This document shows positions 14,556 to 19,574 of a stretch of DNA of 19,574 nucleotides, piece by piece. The stretch comes from Deltaproteobacteria bacterium (GTDB taxonomy: Bacteria; Desulfobacterota_B; Binatia; Bin18). Position numbers and translations under genes: made by a program. How positions within the stretch are numbered: the first letter of the stretch is position 1; every line of letters begins with the position of its first letter. The notes beneath the pieces were generated by a model. That model did no database searches. It saw nothing but the letters and a program-made list of their open reading frames with translations, and was not told where the DNA came from. Location of the stretch: assembly GCA_012271025.1 (NCBI GenBank), contig JAAXHF010000606.1, forward strand, positions 1 to 19,574, written 5' to 3'.

Positions 14556-15635
14556 CTAATAGCGCCGCATCACCTCGTCGGCAAAGTCTTTCAGCACCTT
14601 GCGGGCCGAGGCCATAGGCGGCAGCAGGGTGACTTCCTTGAGGCCGCTCCGTTCGGCCTGGCGCAGCTGTTCGACAATGGCCGCCGGCTCACCGACCAGA
14701 CAGGTCCCCGCAATCGCCTTGGGGGTGATGAAGCGGCGCTCCTCGGGCATCAGAAAGGTGCAGTGGCCGGTGTGGATCTGGAGGTAGCGTTTCTCCTCGG
14801 GTGTCTGCATCTTCTCGACATAGGCGCAGTACTCGTCCCACACGTCTGTGAAGGACTCGGGCACGGCATCTTCTTGTCGGGTGTAGCGGTAGATTTCATA
14901 CACAAAGTGCAGGGCGGCGGCGACCCACGATCCGCACTCGTCAATGACCCGCTCCGAATCCAGCTTCTCCCCGGGCTGGAGGACCAGGGCCGAGGTCAGG
15001 GCGGCGGTATGAAAATCCGCGTCCAGCGTTCGGCCGTTCTGCTGCGCCCCCTGTTTGACCAGGTCCAGGTTAGCTTGCAGCATGCCCGGCTGTTCATTAA
15101 AGACGGAGATCAGGCCGTCGCCATACGCGCCCGCGCTTTTCAGAGCCAGCGGGCCGTTGGCCGCGACGAGGACCGGCACGGTATGTTCCAGGTCCAAAAA
15201 CTCCAGATCTTGATGCAAAAAACAAATCGTGCGGGTCGTGCCGTCGAGCGTGTACTCAACCTCTTCCCCGCGCAGTAAGGCTCTGAGCACCCGCAAATAC
15301 TCGCGAAAATCCCGAATCTTCATCGGGTTCATACCCATGACCCGCATGGCCGTGTGTCCGGTGCCGATGCCCAGGAAGACGCGCCCCGGAGCGATGCGGT
15401 TGATTGAGGCAATGGAGTGGGCCGTGACCGGGGCGATCCGGGTGCCCGGAATCGACACGCCGGTGCCGAGCTTGATCCGTGAGGTATTGTGGGCGGCCAG
15501 GGCCAGGGTGGCATAGCAGTCCGACCAGATCATCTGGGAATCCGGCACCCAGGCCCGGTCATAGCCGAGATCTTCGGCGTATGTGATCAGCTGCCAGTCG
15601 TCGATTTTTGTGGCTACGGTCAGGCTGAATTCCAT
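14556..15635 (-). CDS. LLM-class (luciferase-like) flavin monooxygenase, possibly F420-dependent
   Basis: The 359-residue protein has the bacterial luciferase-like TIM barrel. It starts MEFSLTVATKIDDWQLITYAEDLGYDRAWVPDS, then has the family strand IKLGTGVSIPGTRIAPVTAHSIASINRIAPGRVFLGIGTGHTAMR. VPVLVAANGPLALKSAGAYGDGLI follows, and the C-terminal LVGEPAAIVEQLRQAERSGLKEVTLLP. This is the pattern of F420-dependent methylenetetrahydromethanopterin reductase-like oxidoreductases; whether it uses F420 or FMNH2 is not decidable. A CAGGAGA site lies before the ATG. It diverges from the amidohydrolase gene, sharing a 184-base intergenic region, and converges with DAHP synthase. Confidence 0.9.
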   Translation of the reverse strand: MEFSLTVATKIDDWQLITYAEDLGYDRAWVPDSQMIWSDCYATLALAAHNTSRIKLGTGVSIPGTRIAPVTAHSIASINRIAPGRVFLGIGTGHTAMRVMGMNPMKIRDFREYLRVLRALLRGEEVEYTLDGTTRTICFLHQDLEFLDLEHTVPVLVAANGPLALKSAGAYGDGLISVFNEQPGMLQANLDLVKQGAQQNGRTLDADFHTAALTSALVLQPGEKLDSERVIDECGSWVAAALHFVYEIYRYTRQEDAVPESFTDVWDEYCAYVEKMQTPEEKRYLQIHTGHCTFLMPEERRFITPKAIAGTCLVGEPAAIVEQLRQAERSGLKEVTLLPPMASARKVLKDFADEVMRRY

Positions 15636-15722
15636 GCGTGTCTCCTGTCTGAAGAAAATATTTGGCCCTAGAGCATACCTGTTCAGCGCTGGCAGACAAG
15701 CGCCGGTGCGTGTTGAAAAGTG

Positions 15723-15752
15723 GTGACGGACTGTCTATGGGTGTCGTATAAA
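15723..15752 (+). promoter_or_regulatory. Candidate promoter for the amidohydrolase gene
   Basis: GTGACG (15723-15728) and TATAAA (15747-15752) are 18 bases apart; they match the sigma70 consensus at four and five of six bases. A 7-bp inverted repeat (CGTGATG at 15764-15770, CATCACG at 15790-15796) follows, and could be an operator or leader hairpin. Confidence 0.4.
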
Positions 15753-15819
15753 CGAAAGGCAGCCGTGATGTCTTTGCGATATCAGCTGTCATCACGATTG
15801 CCTGTTGAGGAGGACAGCC

Positions 15820-17319
15820 ATGAACACCAAGCATTCGGTCGTACGCCAGCACCTCAACCACCCGGTCATTGATGCCGACGGACACTGGCTCGAGTTCGGC
15901 CCCCTGGTCCGTGAGCGGCTGCGGTCGATCGGGGGAGACCGAGCGGTGGAGGGCTTTGCCAGCTTCCCCAGCCTTGCCGATGAGCACCTGTCCATGTCGG
16001 TCGCCGAACGGCGCAGGCGGCGGATCGCCCAGCAGGGCTTCTGGGGGCTACCGACCAAGAATACCCGCGACCGGGCCACCGCCATCATGCCCCAACTGCT
16101 GTATGAACGTCTGGATGAACTGGGGCTTGATTTCTCGGTCATGTACCCGACTGCCGGACTGGCCCTGCCGTTGATTGCGGATGCCGAGACCCGGCGGGTC
16201 ACCTGTCGGGCGTTCAACACCTTTAGCGCCGAGTATTTCCGGGATGTCTCGGGCCGTCTGACGCCGGCCGCAGCGATTCCGATGCACACCCCGGACGAGG
16301 CGATTGCCGAGCTTGAGCATGCCAAGCAGCTGGGCCTCAAGGTCGTAATGCTGGGCAGCATGATTCGGCGTCAGATCCCTGCCGTCGTCCAGGAACAGCC
16401 TGAAGCGGCCGGCCTGGCCGCCTGGTATGACGTGTTCGGCCTGGACAGCGAGTATGACTACGATCCGGTCTGGGGCACGTGTGTGGATCTGGGCTTTTCG
16501 CCGACCTTTCATTCGGGCGGCCGGGGCTATGGGCTGCGCGTCTCGCCCTCCAACTTCTGTTACAACCATATCGGCCATTTTGCCGTTGCCGGCGAGGCGG
16601 TGTGCAAGGCGCTGTTTCTGGGCGGCGTGACCCGCCGCTTTCCGAGTCTCAAGTTCGCCTTCCTGGAGGGCGGGGTCGGCTGGGCCTGTCAGCTGTACGC
16701 TGACTTGGTCGAGCACTGGGAGAAGCGCAATGCCGACGCCCTGGACGAGGTTAATCCGGACAATCTGGATGTCGAATTGCTACGTCAGCTGGCCGCCACC
16801 CACGGCAGTCAGGAGATTGCAGCGGCGCTGACCGACCGGCGGGCAGCCCTTGACACGGCCAGGCAGCCGGTCGGGGCGGCCGCAGTCGGCGGCATCGACA
16901 ATGTGGACGATTTTTCGGCCTGCCGGATCGAAAACAAGCAGGACTTTCACGAGCTGTTTGCCACGAAATTTTATTTTGGCTGCGAGGCCGACGACCGGAT
17001 GAACGCCTGGGCCTTCAGTCGCAGGCATAACCCGCTCGGCTCACAGCTGAACGCCCTGTTCGGCTCCGACATCGGCCATTTTGACGTGGCCGACATGGCC
17101 GGGGTGTTGCCCGAGGCCTACGAGCTGGTGGAAGACGGCCTGATGGACGCCGACAACTTCCGTGACTTTGTGTTCACCAACCCGGTCCGTTTCTGGGCTG
17201 AGGCCAATCCCGAGTTCTTCACCGGCACCGTGGTCGAGCACGAGGCCGCCGCCCTGCTGGCCACTACAGCTCCGGCGGTGGCAACCAACGGGGGAGCGGT
17301 CGGCCAGCCGTCGAAATGA
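15820..17319 (+). CDS. Metal-dependent amidohydrolase, Amidohydro_2 (ACMSD-like TIM barrel) family
   Basis: ATG 15820 is set by GAGGAGG at 15806-15812; an in-frame TTG at 15805 overlaps that site and is not credible. The 499-residue protein carries the N-terminal metal motif VIDADGHWLE (D18, D20, H22), a central FHSGG with H231, and the late catalytic Asp D417 in LFGSDIGHFD. FLEGGVGW and ALFLGGVTRRFPSLKFAFLE are typical of the family, which hydrolyses C-C or C-N bonds or decarboxylates (uracil-5-carboxylate, ACMS, 2,3-dihydroxybenzoate-like substrates). About 100 residues around 320-410 exceed the usual core. The divergent LLM monooxygenase and convergent Rieske enzyme suggest an aromatic or cyclic substrate; this is inference. 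Confidence 0.88.
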   Translation: MNTKHSVVRQHLNHPVIDADGHWLEFGPLVRERLRSIGGDRAVEGFASFPSLADEHLSMSVAERRRRRIAQQGFWGLPTKNTRDRATAIMPQLLYERLDELGLDFSVMYPTAGLALPLIADAETRRVTCRAFNTFSAEYFRDVSGRLTPAAAIPMHTPDEAIAELEHAKQLGLKVVMLGSMIRRQIPAVVQEQPEAAGLAAWYDVFGLDSEYDYDPVWGTCVDLGFSPTFHSGGRGYGLRVSPSNFCYNHIGHFAVAGEAVCKALFLGGVTRRFPSLKFAFLEGGVGWACQLYADLVEHWEKRNADALDEVNPDNLDVELLRQLAATHGSQEIAAALTDRRAALDTARQPVGAAAVGGIDNVDDFSACRIENKQDFHELFATKFYFGCEADDRMNAWAFSRRHNPLGSQLNALFGSDIGHFDVADMAGVLPEAYELVEDGLMDADNFRDFVFTNPVRFWAEANPEFFTGTVVEHEAAALLATTAPAVATNGGAVGQPSK

Positions 17320-17350
17320 ACCGGCCGAGAGACTCGCAGGGCAGGGCTTT

Positions 17351-17418
17351 CGGCACGGGCCATTCCAGCAACTGACTCTCGTCGCTCCCCGGAACTCGTG
17401 ATCGAGGCGTCCGTGCCG
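17351..17418. other. Long-range 8-bp inverted repeat between convergent genes
   Basis: CGGCACGG (17351-17358) and CCGTGCCG (17411-17418) are perfect complements 52 bases apart within the 118-base gap between the amidohydrolase and Rieske genes. No T-run is attached on either strand. It is a weak candidate for a shared end structure; otherwise the gap is featureless. Confidence 0.25.
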
Positions 17419-17437
17419 CCAGGCCGAGCCCATCCTT

Positions 17438-18634
17438 CTAAAGTTTCATACGTTCTGCATACCAGCGGTGGAACTGCCAGGTCGTTTTCTCGAGCTGCGA
17501 GAGCCAGGTGGGGGCTGCGCCCTGGGACGCCCAGCCTTGCTGGACGGCGATGGCGGCGTCCGTGTCCTCTTGCTGTATCTCCTCCATCATCGCGTCCTGG
17601 GCCGCGATGTACTCAGCGAAGCCGGGGTGATCCCCCACCGAACCCGGTGGCATGTGATGGACCCAGGCGAAGGTGTTCTGGTCCAGCTTGTGGGGGAAAG
17701 TGGGATAGGCGGTCATGCTGTCGTGTTGTACGGAAAAGGTCAGGCACGGGAAGACCGTGATGAACTCGACCTGCTCGTAGCCGGACTTCGGCAGGCCGGG
17801 GATCGGGGGCGGAACGTACCGTGCCCGGTCGTGCCGCCCGAGCCAGTCCTTCGCCTCGTCCAGCGCCTCGGCGTAGGGCATGTGGAAGAGGCTGTACTGC
17901 CCGTCGAGGGACTCGACCGTAAGCGCTTCGGCCGGCAGCGCTTCCTGCGCACTGTTCCGGTGCAGGGCCATCACATGGTAGCCCTCGTTGGCGTTCTCCA
18001 GCATGATTTTCCAGTTCCACGGGCATTGGAACCGCTTGTTGATCACGAGGCGCATGTTGGGCAGGTCCCAGGGCTCCAGGAACGCGGCGAGGTCTGCAAG
18101 CTGCGGGGCGAGCGGCTCTGCATCCGGATCGAAGTTGATCATCACGAAGTTTTGCCACACCTCGGTGCGGACTTCGAGCAGACGGATGTCTTGCATGCAG
18201 AACGCCGTGGTCTGCTCCATATGGAGCGCCTGCACGAGTTGTCCATGACCGTCGTAGGTCCAGCCGTGGTACGGGCACGCGAAGGAGGGCTGGTTCCCGC
18301 TCCCCCGTGCGACCCGCATCGCACGGTGTCGGCACACGTTGTAGTAGGTCCGGACGGCACCGTCGGGATCGCAGACGACGAGCAGGGGTTCTCCCAGGAT
18401 TTCAGTGGCGAAGTAGTCGCCCGGCTTGCGTACCTGATCGAGAAAGCCGATGGGGAGCCACTCGCGGCGCAAGATCCGTACCTGCTCCGCAGCAAACACG
18501 TCGGGGTCCGCGTAGATTCTCGGGGGGAGCGGGTTGGCCTCCTCCAAGGGCTTCAGGATGCCTTCGATCTCGTCGGGCCGGAGCAGGCCCGCCTGTGGTG
18601 GTTTGGTCGGATGCGGCCGTGCGTACGTTGCCAT
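17438..18634 (-). CDS. Rieske non-heme iron oxygenase, alpha subunit (ring-hydroxylating / CntA-like)
   Basis: ATG 18634 (MATYARP) is chosen because AAGGGAG precedes it and the length (398 aa) is normal; an open frame upstream is only composition. The Rieske centre is C101-x-H103 and C120-x2-H123 (CRHRAM, CPYHGW). The mononuclear iron site is ENANEGYHVMALH with H220 and H225, and the third ligand is an acidic residue in QEDTDA near 357. The bridging position that is Asp in naphthalene dioxygenase is E217 here, as in carnitine monooxygenase CntA. It should insert oxygen with a separate reductase, which is not in the window. No small beta subunit follows, which fits an alpha-only oxygenase. Substrate unknown. 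Confidence 0.92.
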   Translation of the reverse strand: MATYARPHPTKPPQAGLLRPDEIEGILKPLEEANPLPPRIYADPDVFAAEQVRILRREWLPIGFLDQVRKPGDYFATEILGEPLLVVCDPDGAVRTYYNVCRHRAMRVARGSGNQPSFACPYHGWTYDGHGQLVQALHMEQTTAFCMQDIRLLEVRTEVWQNFVMINFDPDAEPLAPQLADLAAFLEPWDLPNMRLVINKRFQCPWNWKIMLENANEGYHVMALHRNSAQEALPAEALTVESLDGQYSLFHMPYAEALDEAKDWLGRHDRARYVPPPIPGLPKSGYEQVEFITVFPCLTFSVQHDSMTAYPTFPHKLDQNTFAWVHHMPPGSVGDHPGFAEYIAAQDAMMEEIQQEDTDAAIAVQQGWASQGAAPTWLSQLEKTTWQFHRWYAERMKL

Positions 18635-18978
18635 GATCGCGCTCCCTTCTCTCCCCTGCTTGGGTCGGCAAGTCCTTCGTGGCTGCATGCTATCTACGAC
18701 ATTCGATTGAGACAACCATGCAAAACGCAGCTCAATTTCGTTCCGATACGCGGGCTCAAGGTCTGCGTAAAGCTGCCGCAGGGAGTGCCCGAATTCGTCC
18801 TTACATATCCAGCTTGGGAAGGCGGGAGGACAGGGCCGTGCTCTGTGGACTGGGGGGAAGAACACGGCCCGATCTCCGGCCCGGAGTACCGGCTACGCCT
18901 CATCAAACCAGCCTATGCTTTCTCCCTTTGGCTTGCTATGCTGCCGTTCAGTCCCGGCTGTTCTGCAAGGAGGAACGC
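18635..18978. other. Divergent intergenic region (344 bases)
   Basis: The gap lies between the divergent starts of the Rieske and DUF1329 genes, so it should hold promoters for both. It carries a perfect 8-bp inverted repeat, GGGCCGTG (18833-18840) and CACGGCCC (18863-18870), with a 22-base loop, and a nearby CGGCCCG direct repeat. I see no convincing -35/-10 pair, RNA gene or coding frame with support. Confidence 0.4.
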
Positions 18979-19574
18979 ATGCGTGAAATACGAAGACGCC
19001 AACCGTCTGTGATGCGCCCGGCGGGGCTCTTGGCCGCTCTCGTCCTGGTGGCTGCTTGGGCGGCGCCCGCTGCGGTCCGTGCCGCCGAAGACCAAGGCTA
19101 TCAGGCCCTGGTGAACTGGCTCGAACATTACCGCGAAGCCCCACCGACGTTTGAGCCCGGCCAGACCCTGGGGCTACAAGACCGGAAGGCCCTCGAACCC
19201 TTCCTCCCCCAGTCAGCCTGGGAGTACTACTTCTTTGACGACATGGAGATGCAGATTGCCCAGACGGGCGACTATCCGCCGCCACCCGAGTGGGGCAAAA
19301 ACGTCGTGCCCGGCTATTCTCTGGATGAGCAGGGGGTGTTGGTCGATTTCAAGGGCGGTGGGTTTCCGTTTCCCGATATCGCCCCGGATGACCCGCAGAT
19401 TGCGGTCAAGGTCATCTGGAATATGCTGTGGCGGCCCGGGCAGGATGATTACATGATGCCGATGGTGGCGTGGCTGCGCGGCGAACACGGCCAACTCGAC
19501 CGGGAATACGAGTTTACCGGGGTCAGTGCCCAGTATGCGCTCGGCGCAAACTGTCTGGTGCCGGGCTATGAAGA
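18979..19574 (+). CDS. DUF1329 family secreted protein, 5' part only
   Basis: ATG 18979 lies five bases after AAGGAGG (18967-18973) and opens a frame that runs past the window end (198 codons seen). A Sec-type signal peptide covers about residues 1-36: basic REIRRR, hydrophobic AGLLAALVLVAAW, and a cleavage region near AVRA-AED. The mature part begins DQGYQALVNWLEHYREAPPTF and includes DFKGGGFPFPDIAPDDPQ and AVKVIWNMLWRPGQDD, which match the start of DUF1329 proteins (a RxFPxPDPxDPQ-type motif then a WN/R-rich strand) as I know them. These are periplasmic or outer-membrane-associated lipid-handling proteins of unproven role, often found near hydrophobic-compound catabolism genes. In-frame ATG 19012 is a weaker alternative start. 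Confidence 0.7.
   Translation, partial: MREIRRRQPSVMRPAGLLAALVLVAAWAAPAAVRAAEDQGYQALVNWLEHYREAPPTFEPGQTLGLQDRKALEPFLPQSAWEYYFFDDMEMQIAQTGDYPPPPEWGKNVVPGYSLDEQGVLVDFKGGGFPFPDIAPDDPQIAVKVIWNMLWRPGQDDYMMPMVAWLRGEHGQLDREYEFTGVSAQYALGANCLVPGYE

Noticed and set aside
15785..15818. GCTGTC/GACAGC hairpin masking the amidohydrolase ribosome site
   Set aside because: Only six base pairs with a 22-base loop; too weak to support a switch.
17468..19012. Long plus-strand open frame (514 aa) antisense to the Rieske gene
   Set aside because: The minus frame has intact Rieske and iron-site motifs; the plus frame is a GC-driven shadow with no family features.
1..19574. CRISPR arrays, tRNA or rRNA genes, insertion sequences
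   Set aside because: No regularly spaced repeats, no tRNA-like cloverleaf with CCA-ready ends, no rRNA motifs and no transposase or terminal inverted repeats were seen.

Overview
The window is GC-rich chromosomal DNA from a bacterium. It is dominated by degradative and lipid-type catabolic enzymes: a class IV aminotransferase, a hydantoinase A-type protein, two SDRs, an acyl-CoA dehydrogenase, a membrane Fe-S oxidoreductase, a luciferase-like monooxygenase, an amidohydrolase, a Rieske oxygenase and a DUF1329 protein. This mix, together with good Shine-Dalgarno sites, suits an uncultured Proteobacteria-like, Tectomicrobia-like or Binatota-like soil or marine lineage. That placement is inference; no rRNA or taxonomic marker is present.

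Layout. 1-3863: a small minus-strand hypothetical gene diverges from an aminotransferase-hydantoinase pair, followed by a VOC-fold protein that ends in a good intrinsic terminator. 3978-7211: a phage-like island that is visibly more AT-rich from about 4740 on. It holds two unknown small genes that overlap each other, a DUF2829/Tad2-like (anti-Thoeris family) gene with an in-frame amber codon, a secreted coiled-coil/beta protein broken by a one-base shift, and a terminase large subunit cut short inside its nuclease domain. No portal, capsid, integrase or small terminase is present, so this is a remnant. 7216-9951: two tandem SDRs and an acyl-CoA dehydrogenase. 10109-13377: two hypothetical proteins (one a helical protein resembling a heme-less c-type cytochrome) and a membrane b-heme/Fe-S oxidoreductase of the HdrD/DUF224 type. 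13439-14503: class I DAHP synthase with a terminator built across its stop codon. 14556-19574: a minus-strand LLM monooxygenase diverging from an amidohydrolase, a convergent minus-strand Rieske oxygenase, and the 5' part of a DUF1329 gene running off the window.

How the genes could work together (inference): the acyl-CoA dehydrogenase would pass electrons through an ETF (not in the window) to the membrane Fe-S oxidoreductase and on to quinone, while the SDRs handle hydroxy/keto intermediates. The most notable signal is the small overlapping gene chain at 3978-4943 that ends in a Tad2-like gene whose usual Trp codon reads TAG. Its two unknown partners are candidates for uncharacterised phage accessory or counter-defence genes.
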